From: Pelomonas sp047654805 | GTDB lineage: Bacteria > Pseudomonadota > Gammaproteobacteria > Burkholderiales > Burkholderiaceae_C | Direction of reading: 5' to 3' | DNA: 64,000 nucleotides | Assembly (NCBI RefSeq): GCF_047654805.1 | Contig: NZ_JASGIV010000001.1 | Location: 2,294,001-2,358,000, forward strand | Shown here: in pieces, positions 40,173-49,469 of the stretch | How the letters are laid out: every line of letters begins with the position of its first letter | Position numbering within the stretch: the first letter of the stretch is position 1 | The notes under the pieces: model-generated | Database searches by the model: none | Told to the model about the DNA's origin: nothing | Seen by the model: only the letters and a program-made list of their open reading frames with translations | Program-made: the position numbers and the translations under genes

Positions 40173-43058
40173 CTATTCAATGCTCTCCAAGAACTGGCGA
40201 GCCCCTGCTGGCTCCTCGTACTGCAGCCCTTCGCTGAAGCCGGACAAGCCACCTCGGACAGCTTCACGAGCCCCCTCGACGCGTCCGCGCGCCAAGTGCA
40301 GCTTCGCTAGGCTGAGTGATGTGCGCAGCACCCAAGATTGAGCAGCTTGACCGTGCGCCATAGCCAACGAGCGCTGCAGGAGCTCTGAGGCTGCCTCATC
40401 GCGTTGCATGGCAATCAGCACCTCAGCCTTGACGCGCATCGTCTCAGGCTGCCACCAGCCCGAGCCATGACGCTCGGCACGCTGGACGGCCTCGTCTGCA
40501 CGTTCCAGTGCAGCGCCAACCCGGCCGGCAGCGAGAAGAAGCAGGGCGAACTCGCTGACAAAGGCTGTGTAGTGAGTCAGCGACCCGCCGCGCCGCAGGT
40601 TCAGTAATCCCTCCTGCATAAGGTCGATGCCCTGCTCCAACTCGCCCAGTCTGGCCCTCAACTGACCCTCGAAGCACAGTCCAGCGGCATACATGTTTGC
40701 CAGACCGTTCGCCTTCGCGAGCTGCTGCAGCTTCGAGATCGCGAGTTCAGCCCGTTCTAGCCTGCCTAGGCGCAGCGGGATCCCGCAGCCAGCCCAGGTC
40801 AACGACATGCACTGCGAGACAGCATGCCCCTCGGCAAGCGCATGTTCGATGCGGTCATCCGCGGCGCGCCACGCTTGCTCCAGGCGCCCCTGCGCCCAAT
40901 GAGTGTTGGCCATCAAACATCTGGCGGATGTTGCGTGCTCTATCTCCCAGCTGGCAATGTGAGCACGACGAACCGGAGGCAGCCGCCTGTCACAGGCGCT
41001 TTGTGCGAACGCCAGCGCGTCCCTGTAGTTCGCCCGAAAGAAGTGCGAGACCCCGGTGAGCCAGTCTGCGGTCGCAAAGGCGATTGGGTCTTGGCTGGCA
41101 TCCGCCAGGCCGCGGGCCTCATGAGCCATTTGAAGTGAGCCGTCGTAGTCTTCCTTGCGATGCGCGATCCAGGACAGAGCCACCAGAACCTGCAGCTGCC
41201 AGTCATAGTCGCCGGCACCATTGGAAAGTTCGCGTGCTCGACGCAATGCGGCAGCAGCTTCCTCGCTGACACCTTCTGTATAGAGCAGGGACAGGCCCAA
41301 AGCGCTGTGCAGGAGCATCTCGCCCGCTGGGAACTGCCCGGGCTGCATGAACGCAATCGCTCGACGAGACCATCGCCCCGCCTCGGCCAACAGCGACAGC
41401 TCGATCCAGAGCTGGGCGGACCCGGCTGCCAGCTTCACCGCCAGAGCATCGTCACCCGACTCGGAGAAGGCCCAGTGCAACGCGGCACGGATGTTGTCGA
41501 CATCGGCGACGAAGAGTTCTCGCAGCCGGCCTCCAGGCACATCGCCGTGCCGCTGGAGCTCGCCACCCCAGAACGCTGCATGCTTGCGACTCTGGCTGTC
41601 CGTCTCGCCCGCCTCCTCCAGGCGGTCCAGCGTGTAGGCTCGGGTTGTCTGGAGAAGACGGAACCGCGCATCGCAATCGCCGACCTCCACCACGACGAGT
41701 GACCTGTCCACGAGTTTGACGACCTCCTCGGCAGCCAGGCCAGCCACTTCTTGCGCAGCTTCTAACGTGAAGCCACCGGCAAAGACAGCGAGACCCCGCA
41801 GCCCCTTCTGCTCCTCTGGAGCTAGCAGTCGGTAGCTCCACTCCAGCGCGGCAGTCAATGTCTTGTGCCGCGGCAACGCACTCCGCCGCCCTCCGGTCAG
41901 CAGCTTGAGGCGGTCATCCAGCCGCTCGGCGAGCGTGCGAACACCGAGCGCCTCCACGCGAGCAGCTGCCAGCTCGATTGCCAGCGGCATTCCTTCCAGC
42001 TTTCTGCAGATGGCACAGGCAAATGGTGCATCGGCATCACTGAGCTCGAAGTCGGGCAGCGCAGCAGTCGCCCGCTCAACAAACAGTTGGACTGCAGAGA
42101 AGCCAAGCGCTTCCTTCGAACTCGGCCGCCCGTTCTCCGGCGGCATCTCCAGCGGCGCGATGCGCTTGATCTGCTCGCCCTGAATCCGCAGCGTCTCGCG
42201 GCTGGTGATGAGCAGGTGGACATCCGTCGTTCCCCTCAGCAACGCATCGGCCAGGGTGGCAATCGAGTCGATAAGGTGTTCACAGTTATCGAGAACGATG
42301 AGTGTGCGACGCTGCTGTAGAGCGGCAATCAATCCGGGCACAGGGTCGTCCGACCGAACCCCGAGCCAAAGAACCTCAGCGAGAGCGCTCGCCACCAGCA
42401 TGGGATCCTCGACGGCCGCAAGCTCGACCACCCAGACCCCGTGTGGGAAGTGAGGCAGCATCTGATGTGCGACGTTGAGCGACAGCTGGGTCTTCCCAAT
42501 GCCGGCAGGGCCAATCAGCGATGTCATCCGGTGAGAAGTGACGCTCGCCGCAAGATCAGCAATCAACGCGCTCCGGCCAACAAGGTGGGTCAGCTGCAGC
42601 GGGAGGTTGTGCTGCACCGCCTCCGTCCGCACCGCCAACAGCGCGGCACCCCGGTCAACTTCGACCGGCGCAACGAAGCTGTATCCCCGGCCTTGGATGT
42701 TGACGATGAAGCGACGACCTGGTCGACCATCACCAAGTGCCTGCCTCAGTGCACCGATATGCACCGTCAGGTTGGCATCTACGACCACCGTGTGCGGCCA
42801 CACTCGGTCTAACAGCTCCCTTCGCGAGAGCACTTCTCCAGGCTGCTCGAGCAGTACCTGCAGGATGGCGATGGCTCGGCTTCCGAGGCGAATCGGCTGA
42901 CCTTCCTCAAGAAGGCGCCGAGTTCCGCAGTCAAGGACAAAGGCCCCGAACCGAAAGGCGGTGATACCACGGCAGGTCGTGCCTCCTGGGTCCTGCGGTC
43001 CTTCGGCGGCAACGGAATCCAGACGCACAAGAAGCTCCCTGCCCTGATGGCTGCGCAC
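40173..43058 (-). CDS. Winged-helix transcriptional regulator with NTPase and TPR domains
   Basis: 961 residues. An OmpR/PhoB-type winged helix (about 35-112: 'RLGSRAIAILQVLLEQPGEV', 'LSRRELLDRVWPHTVVVDAN', 'RFIVNIQGRGYSFV') is followed by a STAND/NB-ARC-like ATPase with P-loop 'MTSLIGPAGIGKTQLSLNVA' and Walker B 'RTLIVLDNCEHL', and then a long helical TPR-like half. This layout is used by signal-sensing regulators that oligomerise on ATP binding. It diverges from the efflux cassette at 43185 and probably controls it. The exact start is uncertain. Confidence 0.87.
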   Translation of the reverse strand: MRSHQGRELLVRLDSVAAEGPQDPGGTTCRGITAFRFGAFVLDCGTRRLLEEGQPIRLGSRAIAILQVLLEQPGEVLSRRELLDRVWPHTVVVDANLTVHIGALRQALGDGRPGRRFIVNIQGRGYSFVAPVEVDRGAALLAVRTEAVQHNLPLQLTHLVGRSALIADLAASVTSHRMTSLIGPAGIGKTQLSLNVAHQMLPHFPHGVWVVELAAVEDPMLVASALAEVLWLGVRSDDPVPGLIAALQQRRTLIVLDNCEHLIDSIATLADALLRGTTDVHLLITSRETLRIQGEQIKRIAPLEMPPENGRPSSKEALGFSAVQLFVERATAALPDFELSDADAPFACAICRKLEGMPLAIELAAARVEALGVRTLAERLDDRLKLLTGGRRSALPRHKTLTAALEWSYRLLAPEEQKGLRGLAVFAGGFTLEAAQEVAGLAAEEVVKLVDRSLVVVEVGDCDARFRLLQTTRAYTLDRLEEAGETDSQSRKHAAFWGGELQRHGDVPGGRLRELFVADVDNIRAALHWAFSESGDDALAVKLAAGSAQLWIELSLLAEAGRWSRRAIAFMQPGQFPAGEMLLHSALGLSLLYTEGVSEEAAAALRRARELSNGAGDYDWQLQVLVALSWIAHRKEDYDGSLQMAHEARGLADASQDPIAFATADWLTGVSHFFRANYRDALAFAQSACDRRLPPVRRAHIASWEIEHATSARCLMANTHWAQGRLEQAWRAADDRIEHALAEGHAVSQCMSLTWAGCGIPLRLGRLERAELAISKLQQLAKANGLANMYAAGLCFEGQLRARLGELEQGIDLMQEGLLNLRRGGSLTHYTAFVSEFALLLLAAGRVGAALERADEAVQRAERHGSGWWQPETMRVKAEVLIAMQRDEAASELLQRSLAMAHGQAAQSWVLRTSLSLAKLHLARGRVEGAREAVRGGLSGFSEGLQYEEPAGARQFLESIE

Positions 43059-43082
43059 AGGTTACAGCTCGATTGCCGGTGA

Positions 43083-43150
43083 ATTGATGTCTGCGGCCAA
43101 GTTGGTAGGGCTTTGACCGGGGATGTCAATTTGTTGTCCGCATTGATGTC
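43083..43150. promoter_or_regulatory. Repeated ATTGATGTC motif in the divergent spacer
   Basis: ATTGATGTC occurs at 43083-43091 and again at 43142-43150, with a related GGATGTC near 43121. OmpR-type winged helices bind direct repeats, so these are candidate sites for the divergent regulator. This is an inference from position. Confidence 0.35.
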
Positions 43151-43184
43151 ACCCGGGTCGGCGGTGCTCCCCAACACTGCCTTC

Positions 43185-44768
43185 ATGAACGCCCCGCCCC
43201 AGGCATCGCCAGCCCCCGTCACGCCCGCCCTGCGGCTTGCGCGTGGCGGTACGGGTCTACTGCTTGGCATGACCCAGGGCTTCGGTCTCTACCTGGTAGG
43301 CAACAACTTAAGCAGCATCCAGGGCTCATTGGCGGCGACTGCTGCTGAAGCCAGCTGGATGATCACGGCGTACTTCGCAACCGCAATGTCCTCGACGTTG
43401 CTGCTGACGAAGATGCGCCTGCACATTGGGCTCAGACCGTTCGCCATCTTCGGCTTGTGGCTCTTCCTCGCGGTTGCCGGGCTCCACCTCTTCGCTGACG
43501 AGTTGGTCTCGGCCGTAGCGCTGCGAGCAGCGCTTGGACTGGCCGCGGCTCCCCTCAGCACGCTGGCAATCCTCTACATGCTGGAGGCGATGCCAATGAA
43601 GCTCGCGCCCGTGGCGCTGCTACTTGGGTTTGCCAGCCTGCAGCTTCCTGGACCTTTGAGCAGAGTTGTCGCGCCGGATCTGCTCGAAATCGGGCGCTGG
43701 CACGGGCTCTTCCTGCTGGATGTCGTACTTGGCGTCTTCAGCCTGGCCGCCATCTACGCGGTGCCCTTGACACCACAAGCACCGAAGCCGGCGTTCAACC
43801 GCGGTGACCTTATAGCTTTCCCGCTCTATGCGGCTGGTCTTGCCTTCCTTGGCGTAGTGCTTTCACAAGGCCGGCTCGCCTGGTGGACGGATACACCCTG
43901 GCTAGGCATGTGCCTGGTTGCAGCTGTCGTCTGCATCGGCCTGTATGTGTTGATCGACTTGAACCGGCCGCAGCCCCTCTTGGACCTGCGGTGGCTCACG
44001 ACGCCCTACATGCTCAGGTTCATCGCCGCAGTGCTCCTATTCCGAATGGTGCTCTCGGAGCAGACCGTTGGCGTGGTGGGTCTGATGACAGTCCTCGGGC
44101 AATCCAACGAGCAGATGAGGACGCTGTTCGCGCTGGCCAGCGGGGGAATGCTTTTCGGCTTCCTCCTGGCCATCGTCATCGCAGCCAAGCAAGGCATGCA
44201 CCTGCTGAGCGTCCTTGCCATCGCCCTGGTCCTCGCTGTGTCATGGGCTGACAGCGATGCGACGTCGGTGAGCCGGCCCGAGCAGTTCTACCTCACCCAG
44301 ACCTTCCTGGCGCTGGCACTCGCCCTCTTCTTCGCTGCGGCGCTCTTGCTCGGGTTCGGCCCAGTCATGCAGGACGGTGGTCGCCAGATCGTCAGCTTCT
44401 TGGCCGCCTTCAGCGGGGCACAGTATCTCGGCAGCCTGATGGGCACAGCGTGGATCAACACCCTGGTCGCTGAGCGACAGACGTTGCATTTCTCTGCGCT
44501 GGCGCAGCACCTCGCCATAGGCGACCCCATGGTTGCGCAACGGATCGCCCAGCTCACTGGCTCCGTTGCCAGATGGATTGGAGATCCCGCGGCACGCGGA
44601 CGCCAAGGCTTGACGCTTCTGAATCAGCAGGTCACCCGCGAGTCTTTTGTGCTTGCCTACAACGACGTCTTCATCCAAACGGCTGGGCTGGCCACCTTGA
44701 TGCTTGTATGGCTCTCGGTGCTGGCCTGGCGTGGCATCCGCAAGCAGCGCGCGCTGGCGGCCAGCTGA
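43185..44768 (+). CDS. MFS (DHA2/EmrB-like) efflux transporter
   Basis: 527 residues from ATG 43185 (an upstream ATG at 43146 is possible; neither has a strong ribosome site). About 14 membrane segments. 'YLVGNNLSSIQGSLAATAAE' with 'ASWMITAYFATAMSSTLLLT' is the EmrB-type N-terminus; the motif-A region is weak. The C-terminal periplasmic loop has 'FSALAQHLAIGDPMVAQRIA'. It is the inner-membrane part of a tripartite pump with the next two genes. Confidence 0.87.
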   Translation: MNAPPQASPAPVTPALRLARGGTGLLLGMTQGFGLYLVGNNLSSIQGSLAATAAEASWMITAYFATAMSSTLLLTKMRLHIGLRPFAIFGLWLFLAVAGLHLFADELVSAVALRAALGLAAAPLSTLAILYMLEAMPMKLAPVALLLGFASLQLPGPLSRVVAPDLLEIGRWHGLFLLDVVLGVFSLAAIYAVPLTPQAPKPAFNRGDLIAFPLYAAGLAFLGVVLSQGRLAWWTDTPWLGMCLVAAVVCIGLYVLIDLNRPQPLLDLRWLTTPYMLRFIAAVLLFRMVLSEQTVGVVGLMTVLGQSNEQMRTLFALASGGMLFGFLLAIVIAAKQGMHLLSVLAIALVLAVSWADSDATSVSRPEQFYLTQTFLALALALFFAAALLLGFGPVMQDGGRQIVSFLAAFSGAQYLGSLMGTAWINTLVAERQTLHFSALAQHLAIGDPMVAQRIAQLTGSVARWIGDPAARGRQGLTLLNQQVTRESFVLAYNDVFIQTAGLATLMLVWLSVLAWRGIRKQRALAAS

Positions 44769-44787
44769 TTCCAACGAGAACTACCTC

Positions 44788-45870
44788 ATGGCTCGCTTCC
44801 TGAACCGTACGAACTTCTTCGTCCTCATTGCTGTGGTGGTGGGCGTTCTCCTCGCCCTCTACGCCTGGCGCCTTCCACCCTTCAACAACGGGGTGGAGAG
44901 CACCGAGAACGCCTACGTTCGTGGCAGCGTGACCGTCATCGCGCCGAAGGTGGATGGATACGTCATGGAGGTGTTCATCCAAGACTTCGCAGAGGTGAAG
45001 GCTGGTCAGGTCCTCGTTCGCTTGGATGACAGGAACTACAAGGCTAGGCTTGCGCAGGCTGAAGCGACGTTGGCTACCCAGAAGGCAAACCTGGCCAACG
45101 TCGTACAGGCACGTCACGTCCGTGAAGCAGGCATCACCAATGCGCAGGCGCAGCTTGCCGGCGCCCAAGCCCAACAATTCAACGCGTCAGCGCAGCTCGC
45201 CAGGTCGAGAGCCGACGAGAAGCGCTCCCAGGCTTTGGTGACGGACGGTTCAGTTTCCCAGCGAGAGCACGATCAAACGGAGAGCGGCCTGCGCCAGGCG
45301 GAAGCAGCCCAACGTCAAGCCGATGCGGTTGCCCAGCAAGCTCGTGCCGCCATCAATGCTGCCCAGCAGGAACTTCGTGCGGTCAACGTAAACGAGAAGG
45401 CCATCGAGGCAGCAATCGAAGGTGCAAAGGCAGCCGTCCGGCTGGCGGAAATTGACCTGGAGAACACCCAGATCAAGGCACCGCGCGCGGGCCACGTGGG
45501 CGAGGTCGGGGTGAAGCTCGGGCAATACGTGACGCCCGGCACCCAGTTGGTGGCACTAGTGCCTGACCAGGTCTGGGTGGTAGCCAACTTCAAGGAGGCA
45601 CAGGCTGCCAACATGGTTCCGGGGCAGCCCGCCCTGCTCCGCGTGGACGGCTTGGGTAACGCCGAGCTCAAAGGCCATGTTGAGCGCCTGTCTCCCGCCA
45701 TGGGGTCGGAGTTCAGCGTCATTCGAGCCGACAACGCCACCGGCAACTTCACGAAGATTCCCCAGCGCCTACCGGTTCGCATCGTCGTCGATGCAAATGA
45801 GCCTCGCGCCAATGACCTGCGTCCTGGCATGTCGGTGGTCGCCGAGGTCGACACGCGGGCGAAGAAGTGA
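44788..45870 (+). CDS. HlyD/EmrA-family periplasmic adaptor
   Basis: 360 residues from ATG 44788, 19 bases after the MFS stop. An N-terminal membrane anchor ('FFVLIAVVVGVLLALYAW') precedes a lipoyl half-motif ('VIAPKVDGYVMEVFIQDFAE'), a long coiled coil (about 80-200, rich in Ala/Gln), and the second half ('IKAPRAGHVGEVGVKLGQYV'). The beta-barrel ends 'DLRPGMSVVAEVDTRAKK'. It links the MFS pump to the outer-membrane channel. Confidence 0.93.
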   Translation: MARFLNRTNFFVLIAVVVGVLLALYAWRLPPFNNGVESTENAYVRGSVTVIAPKVDGYVMEVFIQDFAEVKAGQVLVRLDDRNYKARLAQAEATLATQKANLANVVQARHVREAGITNAQAQLAGAQAQQFNASAQLARSRADEKRSQALVTDGSVSQREHDQTESGLRQAEAAQRQADAVAQQARAAINAAQQELRAVNVNEKAIEAAIEGAKAAVRLAEIDLENTQIKAPRAGHVGEVGVKLGQYVTPGTQLVALVPDQVWVVANFKEAQAANMVPGQPALLRVDGLGNAELKGHVERLSPAMGSEFSVIRADNATGNFTKIPQRLPVRIVVDANEPRANDLRPGMSVVAEVDTRAKK

Positions 45871-47243
45871 TGCGCTACGGAACTGCCAGCCTCTTGGCGG
45901 GGCTCGTCCTCGCAGGGTGCGCCCACAAGCCTGCGACACCGCCCATAACAGCCCTTAAACCGCCGGCCGAATGGCGACACGCCGCTGGCTCAACGGCTGT
46001 TCAGGCCTCCTGGTGGGAAGGCTTCGGAGACCCGTTCCTCACCCGGCTGGTCGAGGACGCCCTCGCGAACAACCACGACCTTCGCCAGGCGGCAGCGCGG
46101 TTGGCCGAGGCGCACGCGATGGCCGCGGCACAGCGTGCCAGCTTCTGGCCGACCTTGGACTTCGGCGCAGGGGCTGTGCGCTCGAGGAGCATCAGTGACG
46201 TCACGCTCAAGCCGTACCTCTCAACCGGGCATCAGGAGCTATTCCAAGCGTCCTATGAGGTTGACCTCTGGGGGCGTATCAACTCCTTGAGCGAAGCTGC
46301 AGACGCCGGCGAAGAGGCTGTTCGTGCGGCGCGGGATGCCACCGCCCTCGGCGTTGCTGCCAGCGTGGCGCAAACATACATTGGCCTGCTGGAGCTGGAT
46401 GCCCAGCAAGACCTTGCTCGCCGAACACTGGCATCTCGCGAGCGAACGCTCGAGTTGACGAGGCAACGCCGCGAGAGGGGGCATGCCAACGCGTTGGAAT
46501 TGGCCCAGGCCGAAGCCGAGCTGCACGGGACTGCGCAATCGTTGCCCCAGATCGCCCGTGCTTTAGAACGCCAGGAAGCGGCGATGAACCTGCTGCTGGG
46601 GCGCCCCGCTGGGCCTATCCCGCGAGGAAAGCTGGCCGACCTGCGAGCCCGCGGCGTGCCGGACACCGGACTTCCATCTGAGCTGCTCCGCCGGCGCCCT
46701 GACCTCGCGGTCGCTGAGTGGCAGTTGGCGGCCAGCGACGCCCAGCTTGCAGCAGCCCGGACCCAGTGGCTACCTTCGCTGCGTCTCAACGCGAGTCTTG
46801 GCCGGACTGGTGCCAGCGTCCTCCGTGGCGATCCGTTCACCATATGGAGCATCGGCGGGAGCATCCTGGCGCCAATCTTCAATGGCGGCCGCATCCGTGC
46901 ACTGACGGAAGCCAGTTCTGCTCGCCGAGACCAAGCACTCATCGGCTACGAACGAGCCGTGCTCGGCGCTTGGTCCGAAGTCGAGACACAACTAGAAGGC
47001 CACGTACGTCAGAAGGAACAGCTTGAGCAAGCTGAATCCCAACGGGCGGCGGTAGCGGAGTCTCTGCGCATCGCCATTCGGCGCCATCAAGAGGGCTACT
47101 CGTCGTACCTTGACGAGCTGCTGGCGCAGCGCTCCTTGTTCGCTGTTGAGCAAGGCCTGCTGCAGCTTCAGTCGGGGCTGCTGCAGAACGAAGTTGCCAT
47201 CTATCGCTCACTGGGCGGAGGCTGGTCCGCTTCCCCGCCATGA
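45870..47243 (+). CDS. Outer-membrane efflux lipoprotein (NodT/OprM family)
   Basis: 457 residues. ATG 45870 overlaps the adaptor stop by one base. The lipobox is 'LLAGLVLAGCAHK'. The two outer-membrane-efflux-protein repeats are visible: 'FQASYEVDLWGRINSLSEAA' and 'LLRRRPDLAVAEWQLAASDA', with a TolC-like alpha-barrel pattern. It forms the exit duct. It overlaps the patatin gene by 4 bases. Confidence 0.94.
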   Translation: MRYGTASLLAGLVLAGCAHKPATPPITALKPPAEWRHAAGSTAVQASWWEGFGDPFLTRLVEDALANNHDLRQAAARLAEAHAMAAAQRASFWPTLDFGAGAVRSRSISDVTLKPYLSTGHQELFQASYEVDLWGRINSLSEAADAGEEAVRAARDATALGVAASVAQTYIGLLELDAQQDLARRTLASRERTLELTRQRRERGHANALELAQAEAELHGTAQSLPQIARALERQEAAMNLLLGRPAGPIPRGKLADLRARGVPDTGLPSELLRRRPDLAVAEWQLAASDAQLAAARTQWLPSLRLNASLGRTGASVLRGDPFTIWSIGGSILAPIFNGGRIRALTEASSARRDQALIGYERAVLGAWSEVETQLEGHVRQKEQLEQAESQRAAVAESLRIAIRRHQEGYSSYLDELLAQRSLFAVEQGLLQLQSGLLQNEVAIYRSLGGGWSASPP

Positions 47244-48622
47244 GGCCCTTGGCGTGGGCGCTCGCCGCTGCCCTTGCGCTGACCGGGTGCTCAACCGCCC
47301 ACTACGCCGTCAACCCGGAACTCAAGAAGGTCGATGGCCGCAGCGGCTACCGGCTGCAGCGCTTCGTTGCTCTGAATCCGGACGACAGCCTGATGTTGCA
47401 CGTCTCCTTCTCTGGAGGCGGTCTCCGTGCAGCCACGCTTGGGCTTGGCGTGCTGGACGAACTTCGAGACACCCGCATCAAGTGGGAGGGTGTCGAGGAG
47501 CGCCTCTTCGACCAGATCGACATCGTCATGGGCCTTTCCGGGGGAAGCATGCTGACGGCTGCTCTGGCCATGGGAGGCGAGGAAGGCCTCGCGCGGTTCG
47601 AGGAAGCGCTGCTGCAGGGGTCACCCCAGTCCGACTTCGTTCACGGCTTGATGAAGCCATCGAACTTGTGGCGGCTCTCATCCAGAAACTTCGGCCGCAC
47701 GGACGCCCTGGAGCGATTCCTCGACGACCGGCTCTTCCACGGCGCTACGTTTGAGGACCTGGCCAGATCCCCAAAGAAGCCCTTCGCCGTCATCTACGCG
47801 TCGGACATGGTTACCGGCGCACGGTTCGAGTTCGTCCAAGAACAGTTTGACTTCCTCTGCAGCGACCTAGGCGGGGTCCACTTGGCCCGAGCAGTCGCGG
47901 CGTCGAGCGCTGTCCCGCTCGTTCTGAGCCCGGTCACGCTGTGGAACTACTCCAGCAAGGCCGCAGACAAGGGGTGCGGCGAGCCACAACTCCACACGGC
48001 CGCACAGCTCACCCAGCGCACCAGTAGGCGCCTGGTCGAGCTGGAAGCCTACCGCGAGCATGACGACAGCGGACTACGTCGACCGTTCATCCATCTCATC
48101 GACGGTGGCCTGGCGGACAACGTCGGTGCGCGCGGCCCCACTGACTACATCGGGCAGTTCGGCGGGATCATCCACGGAGCTCGTTTCGCTGGCTATCACC
48201 GCGTGAGGCGAGTCATCTTCATCGTGGTCAACGCTGAAACCAGCGCGAGAACACCGGAAGACGCCAGCCCCCACGTACCAGGCCCCCTTCGGACGGCCTT
48301 GGCGCTGGCCGACATTCCCATCAACCGCAACTCAGACATCGCACTGAACCAGATGCGCTCCATGCAGCAAGCCTGGCGAGACGAGGTCCGCGAGGCTCAG
48401 GCACGTGGCGATGCTGCGCCGTTTGAGAAGGACATCCAGTTCCACCTCATCGAGGTTTCGCTGGAAGCGCCGGGAGATCCACTCCTGACCGAGAAGCTGC
48501 GCAGCATCCCGACCAATCTTGCGCTCTCGCCGGAAGACATCGCGCTGCTGCGTGAGCACGGCCGACGACGGCTTCGCCAGTCGCCCGAGTTCGCGGCAAT
48601 GGTCGAAGGCCTGAAGAACTGA
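47240..48622 (+). CDS. Patatin-like phospholipase, lipoprotein
   Basis: 460 residues with lipobox 'LAAALALTGCSTAHYAV'. The catalytic dyad is clear: 'VSFSGGGLRAATLGLGVLDE' is the oxyanion loop, 'DIVMGLSGGSMLTAALAMGG' holds the nucleophile Ser (G-x-S-x-G), and 'IHLIDGGLADNVGARGPTDY' holds the Asp (DGG). Patatins hydrolyse acyl chains from phospholipids. Its position in an efflux operon, with a 4-base overlap to the OprM-type gene, suggests envelope remodelling linked to export. Confidence 0.9.
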   Translation: MRPLAWALAAALALTGCSTAHYAVNPELKKVDGRSGYRLQRFVALNPDDSLMLHVSFSGGGLRAATLGLGVLDELRDTRIKWEGVEERLFDQIDIVMGLSGGSMLTAALAMGGEEGLARFEEALLQGSPQSDFVHGLMKPSNLWRLSSRNFGRTDALERFLDDRLFHGATFEDLARSPKKPFAVIYASDMVTGARFEFVQEQFDFLCSDLGGVHLARAVAASSAVPLVLSPVTLWNYSSKAADKGCGEPQLHTAAQLTQRTSRRLVELEAYREHDDSGLRRPFIHLIDGGLADNVGARGPTDYIGQFGGIIHGARFAGYHRVRRVIFIVVNAETSARTPEDASPHVPGPLRTALALADIPINRNSDIALNQMRSMQQAWRDEVREAQARGDAAPFEKDIQFHLIEVSLEAPGDPLLTEKLRSIPTNLALSPEDIALLREHGRRRLRQSPEFAAMVEGLKN

Positions 48623-48637
48623 ACTTTACCGGGGACG

Positions 48638-49363
48638 ATGATGGGGATGGTGACGGCCTGGTTGGGCCCGTGGCTGGGCATGCTCCTGGACATGAGCATC
48701 GCGATGCTGCTCGGGTGGGTCATCGGCTACGAGCGATTCTTCAGCGGAAGGGCCGCCGGCAGCCAGGTCTACTGCATCGTTTGCGCGACGGCCGCAGCCA
48801 TCAACCTCCTAGCGGGACACCCTGAGCTCTGGTACGGCGGCGGAGGCCAGCACACCGACGCTGGCGACCCGACACGCGTGACCAACGCCATCATGACGGG
48901 CATCGGCTTCCTCGGCGCCGGGATCATCGTCCAGACAGGGTTGAACGTTCGAGGGCTGACCACCGCAGCGTCAATCTGGGGCTCTGCGGCCATTGGCATC
49001 CTCGTAGGCGTAGGCTTCTACCTGCCAGCGTTCGGGCTGACAGCCATCTTTGTCGCCGCTACAGAGCTGGTCCCGCGTCTTGAGCGCAAGCTTCCGTCGA
49101 GAACCTCAATATCCGGCACGTTCGTCTTCCGGGAGGGCTACAAGCCTCGAGCGGAGGCCGTCCAGCGCTACCTAGAGACACGCGGGCTGCGCATCCCCGG
49201 CGAGAGCATCATGATTGGCTACAAGCACGGGCGTTTCGAGCTCCAGTGCATGATCCTTGCGCTCAACTCGCCGAGGGCGGAAGCAATCAGCAAGATTGCC
49301 AGCGAGCTGGTTGACCTGCCGGAGATGGAGTCATTCCACATCACGCCCTCAAGCCGAACCTGA
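48638..49363 (+). CDS. MgtC/SapB-family membrane protein
   Basis: 241 residues. The MgtC signature is 'DMSIAMLLGWVIGYERFFSG' with 'TRVTNAIMTGIGFLGAGIIV' and 'RGLTTAASIWGSAAIGILVG'. A soluble ACT-like C-terminal domain starts near residue 150 ('FREGYKPRAEAVQRYLETRG'). MgtC proteins help growth at low Mg2+ and inside host cells by inhibiting F-ATPase. It lies 15 bases after the patatin gene and is probably the last gene of the cassette. Confidence 0.9.
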   Translation: MMGMVTAWLGPWLGMLLDMSIAMLLGWVIGYERFFSGRAAGSQVYCIVCATAAAINLLAGHPELWYGGGGQHTDAGDPTRVTNAIMTGIGFLGAGIIVQTGLNVRGLTTAASIWGSAAIGILVGVGFYLPAFGLTAIFVAATELVPRLERKLPSRTSISGTFVFREGYKPRAEAVQRYLETRGLRIPGESIMIGYKHGRFELQCMILALNSPRAEAISKIASELVDLPEMESFHITPSSRT

Positions 49364-49469
49364 GCTCGCCGTATCGCCCGACTTCGAACACGATCTGAGT
49401 AGCAGTACTAGCATCACACCGAACCGCTTTCCGCTAGGCTCATTCGCACCATGGCAGGGGGAGAGATGG

